From positions 1 to 12,087 of the forward strand of contig DATFWZ010000680.1 in the NCBI GenBank assembly GCA_035258765.1: a DNA stretch of 12,087 bases. The letters run 5' to 3'. A program made the position numbers and the translations under genes. The notes under the pieces are model-generated. The model was not told the origin of the DNA. It ran no database searches and was given only the letters and a program-made list of their open reading frames with translations. Position 1 is the stretch's first letter. Each line of letters begins with the position of its first letter. Source of the DNA: SIAJ01 sp035258765 (GTDB taxonomy: Bacteria > Planctomycetota > Planctomycetia > Gemmatales > Gemmataceae). Of the stretch, positions 1 through 6,029 are shown one piece after another.

Positions 1-557
1 TCGCAGCCGTACAGCCGTACCGCCCGCGGATGCGCCCGGAGGCGGGCCAGTAGGCCCATCAGGAGCCCGCCACCGCCGACCGGGAACACCAGCGACCGGC
101 AGCCGGGCAGCGCGCCGAGCACCTCGGCCGCGATCGACTGGTACCCGTCGGTCCAAAGTGAGTCGAGGTGCGGGTGGACGAAGTACCCGCCGCGTTCCTC
201 GGCCAGCTCGGTGGCGCGGCGGATCAGGTCGCTGCCGCCACCGGTCACCTTGACCAGCTCGACGCCGAGGCTTTGCAATCTCTCGTCCTTGGCCCGGGAG
301 ATCGTGGTCGGGACGACCCCGGTCATCGTGAACCCGTACTCGTGGGCGCCCATCGCGGCCCCGAGGGCGGTGTTGCCCATCGACGGGACGATAAGTGGTG
401 GGTTCTTGCCTTCGCGGCGGAGGTGTTCGAGCAGGTGGGCGGCGCCGCGGATCTTGAAACACCCGGACGGGGCGAGGAACTCGCACTTGGCATATACCGC
501 CCGGTCCGGGAACAGGTTGCGGAGGCGGACGAGCGGGGTTTGAAGTGCTGTAAGCAT
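1..557 (-). CDS. PLP-dependent fold-type-II enzyme (serine/threonine dehydratase or cysteine synthase-like), C-terminus cut by window edge
   Basis: The first 185 residues are visible and the rest lies left of the window. An N-terminal TPLVRL motif is followed by SGCFKIRGA, where Lys35 should form the Schiff base with pyridoxal phosphate. SMGNTALG (residues 59-66) matches the substrate/cofactor Asn loop, and PVGGGGL (159-165) is the glycine loop that holds the PLP phosphate. Family knowledge says such enzymes catalyse beta-elimination or beta-replacement on serine, threonine or O-acetylserine. The Asn loop (GNT) is cysteine-synthase-like, while the FVHPHLDS and GGGGL stretches are dehydratase-like, so the reaction cannot be fixed. 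The ATG follows the stop codon of the upstream membrane-protein gene by only 2 nt, which implies one transcript and probably translational coupling. The enzyme is expected to be cytoplasmic. Confidence 0.88.
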   Translation of the reverse strand, partial: MLTALQTPLVRLRNLFPDRAVYAKCEFLAPSGCFKIRGAAHLLEHLRREGKNPPLIVPSMGNTALGAAMGAHEYGFTMTGVVPTTISRAKDERLQSLGVELVKVTGGGSDLIRRATELAEERGGYFVHPHLDSLWTDGYQSIAAEVLGALPGCRSLVFPVGGGGLLMGLLARLRAHPRAVRLYGC

Positions 558-559
558 GG

Positions 560-835
560 CTACGCATAGACCGTGATGAGGATGGGCGGGACGACCGCCA
601 GGATCACCCAGGCGGCGACCGCGACCATCAGCCCGGGCGTCGGGCGATTGATGTAGCCGATGTCCGCGGGGCCGGTGTAGTCGCCGAGCGCGTCCGGGAA
701 CCAGATGAACGGCAGCGGCAGCACCGCCGCGGCCACGCACGGGACGAGGCGCTGGGCGTCCCCGCCGACGACGAAGGCCGCGGTGAACAGGTAGGCCGCG
801 GCCACCACGAGCGACGCGATTCGGCTGAATGTCAT
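560..835 (-). CDS. Small integral membrane protein, 91 aa, unknown function
   Basis: I do not recognise this protein. It begins MTFSRIASLV and has about three hydrophobic segments: residues 5-22, 31-47 and 72-90. A polar loop between the second and third (PDALGDYTGPADIGYINRPT) is rich in Gly and Asp. The frame is open further upstream, but that extension is a Cys/Arg-rich translation that overlaps the preceding gene, so the internal ATG at 835 is preferred. It lies 13 nt after the stop of the 53-aa membrane gene, and its own stop is 2 nt before the PLP enzyme. The position suggests a membrane component co-expressed with the S53 peptidase operon. No catalytic motif is visible. Confidence 0.72.
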   Translation of the reverse strand: MTFSRIASLVVAAAYLFTAAFVVGGDAQRLVPCVAAAVLPLPFIWFPDALGDYTGPADIGYINRPTPGLMVAVAAWVILAVVPPILITVYA

Positions 836-848
836 ACGACCCCGCCGC

Positions 849-1010
849 CTACCGCTGCAACAGCAATAACACGCCGACCGCGATCGCGAGCACGGCCAGT
901 AGGTCCCCACGATACTCGAAGTTGAACTTCAGGAAGGGCGCCGTCAAGAGGCCGAACAGGATGAGCCAGACGGCCAGCAGCACCATACCCCAGTTTTTTG
1001 GCGCTTTCAT
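849..1010 (-). CDS. Very small two-helix membrane protein, 53 aa
   Basis: The product starts MKAPKNWGMVLLAVWLI and ends LLLLQR. It has two hydrophobic helices (about residues 8-25 and 37-51) joined by a short loop, TAPFLKFNFEYRGD, and Lys near the N-terminus. I recall similar short two-helix proteins annotated as hypothetical in many bacteria, with no established function. The ATG overlaps the stop of the preceding gene as ATGA (positions 1007-1010), a classic sign of translational coupling, and this supports a real gene despite its length. It is probably an inner-membrane accessory peptide. Function is unknown. Confidence 0.75.
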   Translation of the reverse strand: MKAPKNWGMVLLAVWLILFGLLTAPFLKFNFEYRGDLLAVLAIAVGVLLLLQR

Positions 1011-1486
1011 GACTTTCCTCCTCCCGGGTCTAAAATCCGGTACCGCTCGAACGCGCGATCGAACTTGCCTTCGAAATCACTGACCAGGCGGAGCAACGAA
1101 CTCTCATACTGTTCGGCGAACTCGGCCGACTTGCCGGCGTCGTGGTATTGCTGCCGCAATGCCTGCAACGCGTTGAGATACGCCACGAAGCCGTACAGCC
1201 GGACGACCTGGGTGACGATCTCGTCGTCGAGGCTGCCGATGTTGTCCAGGTGTTTCTCGTACACGGGCGTGGCGAAGGGGATAAGGGGGAATTTCGGGTC
1301 CCGCCTGCCCTTCCAGTCGATGTGTTCCTTCACCACTTCCAGCAGCCGGTGGATTTCGGCCAGGATGGCCCGGTTGATCGACTGCTTTTCCAGCGACTTG
1401 CCGCGGCGGAACAGGAAGACGGCCCCGGCGAGGGTGAGGATGGACCCGGCCAGCGTGAGCACGGCCGCGACGACCGGCGGGTCCAT
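1007..1486 (-). CDS. Membrane-anchored protein with cytoplasmic helical domain, 159 aa, unknown function
   Basis: A single N-terminal hydrophobic helix (residues 4-26) is followed at once by FRRGKSLEKQ, whose positive charge suggests that the rest faces the cytoplasm. The remainder is mostly helical and charged. It includes AILAEIHRLLEVVKEH (40-55), the segment PLIPFATPVYEKHLDNIGSLDDEIV (67-91) and LYGFVAYLNALQALRQQY (97-114). I recognise this pattern as a recurring family of uncharacterised bacterial proteins but cannot name it. The ATG at 1486 is preceded by an AAGGG Shine-Dalgarno-like site. It starts 18 nt after the S53 peptidase stop and overlaps the next gene by 4 nt, so it is inside the same operon. 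Function is unknown; a scaffold or regulatory partner is possible but only inferred. Confidence 0.8.
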   Translation of the reverse strand: MDPPVVAAVLTLAGSILTLAGAVFLFRRGKSLEKQSINRAILAEIHRLLEVVKEHIDWKGRRDPKFPLIPFATPVYEKHLDNIGSLDDEIVTQVVRLYGFVAYLNALQALRQQYHDAGKSAEFAEQYESSLLRLVSDFEGKFDRAFERYRILDPGGGKS

Positions 1487-1504
1487 GGCGAAATCCCTTG
1501 CCGC

Positions 1505-3271
1505 TTAGGGGCGCACCAGCGACGGGTCCCAGCGCCGGCGGGATCGCGGCTCCGTCGGACGGACGCCCGCTGTGCTCACCAGGGCGACGGCCAGCGCGAC
1601 GCCGGCGGCCAGCGCGACGGGGAAGGCGCGCGACTCGTTCACGGACACCGGCTCCCCGACGGTCTCCGCGACCCCCGTCGGCCCGTCGGCCTCGGCACCG
1701 GCGATCGCGTCGGGGACCACATCGGGGGCCGTCCCGTCCTGGTTGCCATCAGGCATTCCATCGGCCGGGCCACTCGGGCGCGGCGGCATCGTCGCGGGCG
1801 GGTCGGCGGAGTCGTCGTCCGCGGGTTCCTCGACGGAGCGGGCGATCAGGTTCGGTGTCAGAATTCCTCCGTTGCCGGCCACGAACGGGGTTGGGACTGC
1901 AGGCCCCGTGCGACGGGTGGTTGCTGGAGTGTTGGTCACGGGAGCGGCGGCGGCGTCCGCGGGCCGCGAGGTGTTCATCGCGGGCGGCAGGGCCGACAGC
2001 GGGCCCTGAGTGGACGCTGCGGACTGGGTCGGGGCCGCGGGCGTGGACACCATTCGCTTGGCGTGGCGGCCGCGCATGGTCGCCCCGCCCGGGGCTGCGG
2101 GCGCAGAGGCAGCGGCCGAGGCCACGTTGTTCACCAGGTGGTTGATGACCAGGTTCGCCTTCGGGCTGCCGCGGCCCGTTACCAGGTCGTACCCGGGGCC
2201 GGCCGCGTAGCCGTTATTGCCGCTGGTGATGTCGTGGAAGTTCGTCGCGGGCATGTTGTAGATCGCGCCCAGCGTGTCGGCCGACCCGAGGGTATTCTTA
2301 CCGGCCAGGGCGCGCCCCTGGTCGGCGATGGCGAGCAGGGCGGCCCACTGCGGGGCCCCGGCGCTAGTCCCGCCGACCGTCAGCCAGCCGCCGTTCATGC
2401 TGTCGTAGACCGCGACACCCGTGGCCGGGTCAGCGTCGTAGGCCACGTCCGGGCTGGTGCGCTTGGTGCTGCTTTGGGTTACGCCGCTCTGGTACGCCGG
2501 CTTCGGCTCGTACTTGCTAATCCCGCCGCCGCTGCCGCCGAAGAACGGGCTCCAGATGCCGTTGCCCCAGCCCCTCTCGCCCGACCAGTCGTTGCTCGCG
2601 TTGAGCGTCAACCGAGTGCCGCCGACGGCCAGGACGTTCGGCGAGGTGGCGGGCCAGATCGGCGGGCGGCCGGAGTCCCCTGAGGCAGCCACGAATGTCA
2701 CCCCCGAGTGGCCAGTGAAGTGCCCGTCGTGGGCGGCGTCGGTCTGGGCGGCGAACTCGTTGAACCCCCAGCTCATCGAGACCGCGGCCACGCCGGGCTG
2801 GTTCGCGGCGTAATCGACGGCGGCGAGGATGTCGGTGTCGGAGTCGCTCGCGGCCTCCACCAGCAGGATGTTGGCGGCCGGGGCGATGGCGTGCGCCCAC
2901 TGCACGTCTAGGGCAATCTCAAGCGACCAATTGGCGTTGGCCGCCGGCGTGCCGAACGGGGTCGCCTTGGTGAAGGTGAAGAGGGGGTTATTCAGGCCGT
3001 ACCGATCGTTGAACACCTGGAGGTCGGTCGCGATGTTGGGGTCGTCGAAGGCATCGACGATGGCAATCGTTTGACCCCGGCCGTCGCCGGGGATGGTGCC
3101 GTCAGCGAAGCTGACCTGGTCAAAGCCGTACGCATGGGCGAGCTGGCCGGGGGCGAACGTCGCCGGCACGTCCCGCATCTCGAGCGGTTCGACGGTCAAG
3201 CAAGTGCGAGGCCGGCGGCGGGTGGTGGGCGCGCGGCGCGAACGGGCCGGGCGGGCGGGCAGCGGCGACAT
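1505..3271 (-). CDS. Sedolisin-family (S53) serine-carboxyl peptidase with C-terminal membrane anchor
   Basis: The catalytic domain spans about residues 40-382. Glu118 and Asp122 form the ExxxD pair (SLEIALDVQ), Asp199 lies in ASGDSG (oxyanion), and Ser303 is the nucleophile in GGTSAGAP. The calcium site is FHDITSG...GYDLVTGRG (Asp347, Asp362). These match the S53 Ser-Glu-Asp triad, which acts on proteins, usually at acidic pH. The roughly 180-residue prodomain usual in the family is absent: the catalytic domain starts right after an Arg-rich N-terminus bearing VEPLEMRDVPA (27-37). A Pro/Ala/Thr- and Asp-rich linker (about 384-545) leads to a hydrophobic helix (about 549-569) and an RSRRRW basic tail, implying surface anchoring. 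There is no hydrophobic signal peptide. The ATG at 3271 has GGAG six bases upstream. It heads the five-gene run down to position 1. Confidence 0.93.
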   Translation of the reverse strand: MSPLPARPARSRRAPTTRRRPRTCLTVEPLEMRDVPATFAPGQLAHAYGFDQVSFADGTIPGDGRGQTIAIVDAFDDPNIATDLQVFNDRYGLNNPLFTFTKATPFGTPAANANWSLEIALDVQWAHAIAPAANILLVEAASDSDTDILAAVDYAANQPGVAAVSMSWGFNEFAAQTDAAHDGHFTGHSGVTFVAASGDSGRPPIWPATSPNVLAVGGTRLTLNASNDWSGERGWGNGIWSPFFGGSGGGISKYEPKPAYQSGVTQSSTKRTSPDVAYDADPATGVAVYDSMNGGWLTVGGTSAGAPQWAALLAIADQGRALAGKNTLGSADTLGAIYNMPATNFHDITSGNNGYAAGPGYDLVTGRGSPKANLVINHLVNNVASAAASAPAAPGGATMRGRHAKRMVSTPAAPTQSAASTQGPLSALPPAMNTSRPADAAAAPVTNTPATTRRTGPAVPTPFVAGNGGILTPNLIARSVEEPADDDSADPPATMPPRPSGPADGMPDGNQDGTAPDVVPDAIAGAEADGPTGVAETVGEPVSVNESRAFPVALAAGVALAVALVSTAGVRPTEPRSRRRWDPSLVRP

Positions 3272-3277
3272 GACGGG

Positions 3278-3281
3278 CTCC
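3278..3281 (-). promoter_or_regulatory. Ribosome binding site of the S53 peptidase gene
   Basis: GGAG on the minus strand sits six bases before the ATG at 3271. It supports this start, which gives an Arg-rich leader with no hydrophobic signal peptide. Confidence 0.6.
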
Positions 3282-3326
3282 AGGTCGGTGCGGCCCCGGT
3301 TGCGAGGGGAAACCGAGGTCCAGGAC

Positions 3327-3356
3327 AGCCTAATCGCTGGAACCGGCCCGCGTCAA
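3327..3356 (-). promoter_or_regulatory. Candidate sigma70-type promoter for the S53 peptidase operon
   Basis: On the minus strand TTGACG (3351-3356) matches five of six bases of the -35 consensus. TAGGCT (3327-3332) is a weaker -10 at 18-bp spacing. Transcription would begin near 3320, leaving a leader of about 50 nt that ends in a Shine-Dalgarno site. It sits in the 109-bp gap after the alpha/beta hydrolase stop, so the operon could be expressed apart from that gene. Confidence 0.4.
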
Positions 3357-3380
3357 ACGGATTCGGCTCGAACCAGGGAT

Positions 3381-4301
3381 TCACTTGAGAAACCCCTGGT
3401 GCCGCATCCACGCGGCGCACGAGTCCATCCAGGTGGAACATGGCCGGTCGGTCCGGCGGACGCCGAAGTCGTGGGCGGCGTTCGCGTAGATGTGCAGCTC
3501 CGCGGACACGCCGGCGCGCTTCAGCGCCCGGTACATTACGACGCTGTGCTCCGGTTCGCTGATAATGTCCGCCCCGCCATGCACAAGGAACATGGGCGGC
3601 GTGCCCTTTGGTACGCTCAGGCCGGGGGCGAGCTCGTCCTTGTCCTTGGCCTTCAGGTAGCCCGAGTAGACCGGAATGGCGAAGTCCGGGCGGCAACTGA
3701 TCTTGTCGATCTCGTCGGTCGGCTCGTAGGTCCGCTTCTCGAACCCGGTCGCGGTCGCGACTGCGAGGTGGCCGCCGGCCGAGAATCCGACGATGCCGAT
3801 GCGATCGGGTGCGATGCCCCACTCCTTCGCCTTGCCGCGGACGAGGCTGACGGCGCGCTGGGCGTCCTGGAGGGGCCGGCGGGCGGGCTCGCCCTGGGTG
3901 TCGTCGGGGCGTCGCGGCACGCGATACTTGAGGATGATGCCGGTGATGCCGATCGAGTTGAGCCAGGCCGCGACCTCCTCGCCTTCCAACTCCCAGTACA
4001 GGTTCCAGTACCCGCCGCCGGGGCAGATGAGGATCGCGGTCCCGGTGTCCTTGTCCCTGGCGGGCCGGTAGACGGTGATGGTCGGCTTGGTGACGTTGGT
4101 CACGAGCCGGGTCGATTCGGTGACCTCGACCTGCTTGCGGTCGAGCTTGGGGGACATGCGGACCGTCTCGGCCCCGATGGTGCCGGGCTCATCGGGCGCC
4201 TTTCCCGGCCAGAGTTCGATCACCTCCGGCTTGTCGGCCGCGGGGGCGGGCGCGGCGAGGATCAACACGGCGAGGAGAGACGGCAGCCATGGGATGCGCA
4301 T
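3381..4301 (-). CDS. Secreted alpha/beta hydrolase (acetyl-esterase/BD-FAE-like)
   Basis: A typical Sec signal peptide (residues 1-22, hydrophobic core to APAPAA) is followed by a mature esterase domain. CPGGGY (93-98) is the oxyanion-hole loop and GFSAGG (172-177) holds nucleophile Ser174. HGGAD (241-245) carries the acid Asp245, and ANAAHDFG holds His277. The triad order and the 306-residue length fit small carbohydrate or xylan acetyl esterases, which remove acyl groups from sugars or polysaccharides. The substrate is not shown by the sequence. The ATG has GGAGG five bases upstream, a strong ribosome site. It is co-directional with the S53 operon 109 bp downstream but separated by a candidate promoter. 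The upstream side is divergent from the HNH pair. Location is periplasmic or extracellular. Confidence 0.92.
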   Translation of the reverse strand: MRIPWLPSLLAVLILAAPAPAADKPEVIELWPGKAPDEPGTIGAETVRMSPKLDRKQVEVTESTRLVTNVTKPTITVYRPARDKDTGTAILICPGGGYWNLYWELEGEEVAAWLNSIGITGIILKYRVPRRPDDTQGEPARRPLQDAQRAVSLVRGKAKEWGIAPDRIGIVGFSAGGHLAVATATGFEKRTYEPTDEIDKISCRPDFAIPVYSGYLKAKDKDELAPGLSVPKGTPPMFLVHGGADIISEPEHSVVMYRALKRAGVSAELHIYANAAHDFGVRRTDRPCSTWMDSCAAWMRHQGFLK

Positions 4302-4357
4302 GCGGGCCTCCGCGTGGGAAGGTTACACTACGTGCCGGGCCAGGGGCCTGTGATAGC

Positions 4358-4366
4358 TGATAGAAT
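4358..4366 (+). promoter_or_regulatory. Candidate extended -10 promoter for the Phd-like/HNH pair
   Basis: TGATAGAAT contains the TGN extension followed by TAGAAT, five of six matches to the -10 consensus. No clear -35 is present, which is tolerable for extended -10 promoters. The sequence TGATAG occurs twice here (4351 and 4358). Transcription would start near 4373. Confidence 0.4.
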
Positions 4367-4372
4367 GGCCTC

Positions 4373-4387
4373 CGCAGATGCTCTGCG
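4373..4387 (+). other. Small stem-loop in the leader of the Phd-like/HNH pair
   Basis: CGCAGA-TGC-TCTGCG forms a perfect six-pair stem with a three-base loop, right at the predicted start of the transcript. It could be an operator, an mRNA-stabilising hairpin or chance. The 4302-4456 gap holds nothing else clear. Confidence 0.3.
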
Positions 4388-4456
4388 AGACCGGTCCGCC
4401 AGTTGTTGGTGCAGTCCGGTGAGTATCGTCTGCCGTCGATCGCCTCCGAGCCGACC

Positions 4457-4828
4457 ATGAACCACATCGATTGGGACGCGTTGCCCGAGGCCGTGCGCCA
4501 GTTCATTCGGACGATGGTCGCTGCCCCCGAGGGGGCCCTGATCGAGCATAACGGCAAGCCAGTGGCCCGCGTGCTGCCCGTCCCGGCATCGTCGAACGGC
4601 CCGCCGCCCGACGTCGAGTGGACGGAGGCCAAGAACCAGCGGCGGTGCGATCTCATCGATCGGGAGATCGACGGCACGCTGACGCCGGACGAGCAGGTGG
4701 AGCTGGAAGACCTCCAAGGACAGATGCTCCGCTACCGTCACCGCGTCGCACCGCTGCCCCTTGCCCACGCGCGGCAGCTTCTCGAAGACCTGGAGCGGAA
4801 GGCCGCGGCGTCCGGCCGATCTCAATGA
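4457..4828 (+). CDS. Phd/YefM-like antitoxin or adaptor protein preceding an HNH nuclease, 123 aa
   Basis: The N-terminal half, starting MNHIDWDALPEAVRQFI, contains EGALIEHNGKPVARVLPV (residues 25-42). That resembles the beta-hairpin of Phd/YefM-type antitoxins and of similar short planctomycete proteins. The C-terminal half has LIDREIDGTLTPDEQVELEDLQ (66-87), a helical segment with the GTLTPDE motif, then MLRYRHRVAPLPL. It is hydrophilic, with no membrane segment. The frame is open to an earlier ATG at 4403, but the family-like sequence begins at the ATG at 4457, which is preferred although no strong ribosome site precedes either. The stop overlaps the HNH start as ATGA, so the two are translationally coupled. 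An antitoxin or partner role for the nuclease is inferred. Confidence 0.75.
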   Translation: MNHIDWDALPEAVRQFIRTMVAAPEGALIEHNGKPVARVLPVPASSNGPPPDVEWTEAKNQRRCDLIDREIDGTLTPDEQVELEDLQGQMLRYRHRVAPLPLAHARQLLEDLERKAAASGRSQ

Positions 4829-5424
4829 CGCCGTTCGAGTATCCCACCCTGCCACACGAGCGCTGGCACGGTCCGGCCGGGTACTTGGACACAGACAGCT
4901 TTCGGCCGTGGCTCCGCGACGAATTCGTATTCCGCTGCGTCTACTGCCTGCGCCGCGAACAGTGGGCGCCGGGGCAAACCGGCTTCGAGATTGACCACCT
5001 CGCCGCCGTCGTGAATGCGCCGGAACTCGCGCTAACCTACGACAATCTCATGTACACCTGCGAGGTGTGCAATTCGGTGAAAGGGGCCCGGGACCTACCG
5101 GACCCCTCCAGGGAATTGGTGGCCGGCGCGCTCGCAGTCGCTGCCGACGGTACGATCATTGGCTTTTCCCGCCGCGCCCGCCGCATCATTCGGGTACTCG
5201 GACTCGACGATGCCGAGTTCACACTGTACCGGGCTCGGTGGATCAAGATCGTGGCGTTGGCAAAGGAACACGATGCCGACCTGTATCGGCAGCTCCTGGG
5301 ATTCCCGGACGACTTGCCTGACCTACGATCGCTAAGGCCGCCCGGCGGCAACACGCGGCCCAACGGGATCAAGCAATCGCACTTCTGCCGCCGCGAGAAG
5401 GGCGAGTTGCCTCCCATCTATTGA
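4825..5424 (+). CDS. HNH endonuclease, 199 aa
   Basis: The HNH core lies at residues 38-86. A CVYC zinc pair (Cys38, Cys41) is followed by EIDH with catalytic His58, then YDN (Asn74). TCEVCNSVK follows, with the second zinc pair Cys79/Cys82, Asn83 and Lys86. This CxxC-DH-N-CxxCN arrangement is that of McrA-like HNH nucleases, which nick or cleave DNA with a divalent metal. The N-terminal 37 residues and the C-terminal 110 residues are not recognised; the latter include a basic segment, SRRARRIIR (115-123), that could bind nucleic acid. The start is set by ATGA overlap with the Phd-like gene. It could be a restriction-type, toxin or mobile-element nuclease; the sequence does not decide. No methyltransferase or transposase is adjacent. 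Confidence 0.88.
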   Translation: MTPFEYPTLPHERWHGPAGYLDTDSFRPWLRDEFVFRCVYCLRREQWAPGQTGFEIDHLAAVVNAPELALTYDNLMYTCEVCNSVKGARDLPDPSRELVAGALAVAADGTIIGFSRRARRIIRVLGLDDAEFTLYRARWIKIVALAKEHDADLYRQLLGFPDDLPDLRSLRPPGGNTRPNGIKQSHFCRREKGELPPIY

Positions 5425-5438
5425 GGCGACTGTCCGCC

Positions 5439-5461
5439 GAACTGAATGTCATTCTCAGTTC
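5439..5461. terminator. Possible bidirectional stem-loop between convergent genes
   Basis: GAACTGA (5439-5445) and TCAGTTC (5455-5461) form a seven-pair stem with a nine-base loop that can itself pair (GAATG/CATTC). It lies in the 45-bp space between the HNH stop and the stop of the minus-strand gene. There is no T-tract, so the terminator role is only suggested by position. Confidence 0.35.
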
Positions 5462-5469
5462 AAACCTGT

Positions 5470-5871
5470 TCAGTACGGAAACCCCCGCACGAACTCGTCC
5501 AAATCCCCCTCCCCGCCCTTGGCGTGGGCGGAAAAGTAATACCGGCCCCGTGTCCACGCCACGAACGCCCCGTCCCCATTCACCACCCGCAGGCAGCTGA
5601 TCTCCTTGCCCTCAATGCACTCCCCCCCGGTTTCGGCCCGGGCCGTCTCCAGGGCCGATCGGGCCTCGGCCGCGTCGTCGCAGATTCCCAGCTCGACGAA
5701 GACGGTCGCGGCGCCACGCCAGTACTCGGCGTAGATCGGCATCCCCTTACCGGGCGGTTGGATCGGCGCCCGGGCGTACCCCCCGACCTTGGCGGGCAGC
5801 AGGCGGTCGAGGTCGTTGCCCGTGGGGGCGGGCCGACCGGCGATCGCGTACGGGATTTCGGGTTGATTCAC
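5470..5871 (-). CDS. Uncharacterised protein, 133 aa
   Basis: I do not recognise a family. The product has LLPAKVGGYARAPIQPPGKG (residues 24-43) and AEYWRGAATVFVELGICDDAAEARSALE (48-75). It ends with ISCLRVVNGDGAFVAWTRGRYYF (91-113) and the DLDEFVRGFPY tail (123-133). These alternate beta-like and helical parts suggest one compact soluble alpha/beta domain; two Cys are present (Cys64, Cys85) and a third at 93. No signal peptide or membrane segment follows from the chosen start. The start is a GTG at 5871 with GGAG about eight bases upstream. A TTG at 5958 would add a low-complexity Arg/Thr/Pro-rich leader and is less likely. It is divergent from the gene at 6030 and convergent with the HNH gene. 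Confidence 0.7.
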   Translation of the reverse strand: MNQPEIPYAIAGRPAPTGNDLDRLLPAKVGGYARAPIQPPGKGMPIYAEYWRGAATVFVELGICDDAAEARSALETARAETGGECIEGKEISCLRVVNGDGAFVAWTRGRYYFSAHAKGGEGDLDEFVRGFPY

Positions 5872-5878
5872 GTCGCGA

Positions 5879-5890
5879 ACTCCGGCGGGC
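5879..5890 (-). promoter_or_regulatory. Ribosome binding site that decides the GTG start at 5871
   Basis: On the minus strand GGAG sits about eight bases before GTG, a normal Shine-Dalgarno distance. No such site precedes the TTG at 5958. The 5872-6029 divergent gap otherwise shows only an AT-richer patch near 5981-5998 (CATAAT) that might serve as a -10 without a matching -35. Confidence 0.5.
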
Positions 5891-6029
5891 GGACTGGGAA
5901 TGGTATACCCCCGGCCAGCGGGAGTCGTTGTCGAGCGTCTGGCACGACCAGCTTTCAATTCCCGGCGCGCATTGGCACCGATCGTATTCCATAATTCATG
6001 AGAACCCCCCGAGCCAGTCCAGGTGCCCG

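Noticed and set aside
1142..2683. Open frame of 513 codons on the plus strand
   Set aside because: It lies antisense to the S53 peptidase and the 159-aa gene, has a low-complexity Arg/Gly/Val/Asp-rich translation with no domain, and is a typical shadow frame in GC-rich DNA.
4302..4456. Small structured RNA or riboswitch upstream of the Phd-like gene
   Set aside because: Only one six-pair hairpin is visible; no known riboswitch core or further pairing was found in the leader.
3093..4460. Open frame of 455 codons on the plus strand
   Set aside because: It is antisense to the alpha/beta hydrolase, whose triad, signal peptide and ribosome site are convincing; the antisense product shows no motif.
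5470..5958. Longer TTG start for the 133-aa unknown protein
   Set aside because: The extension is Arg/Thr/Pro-rich and has no ribosome site; GGAG precedes the GTG at 5871.
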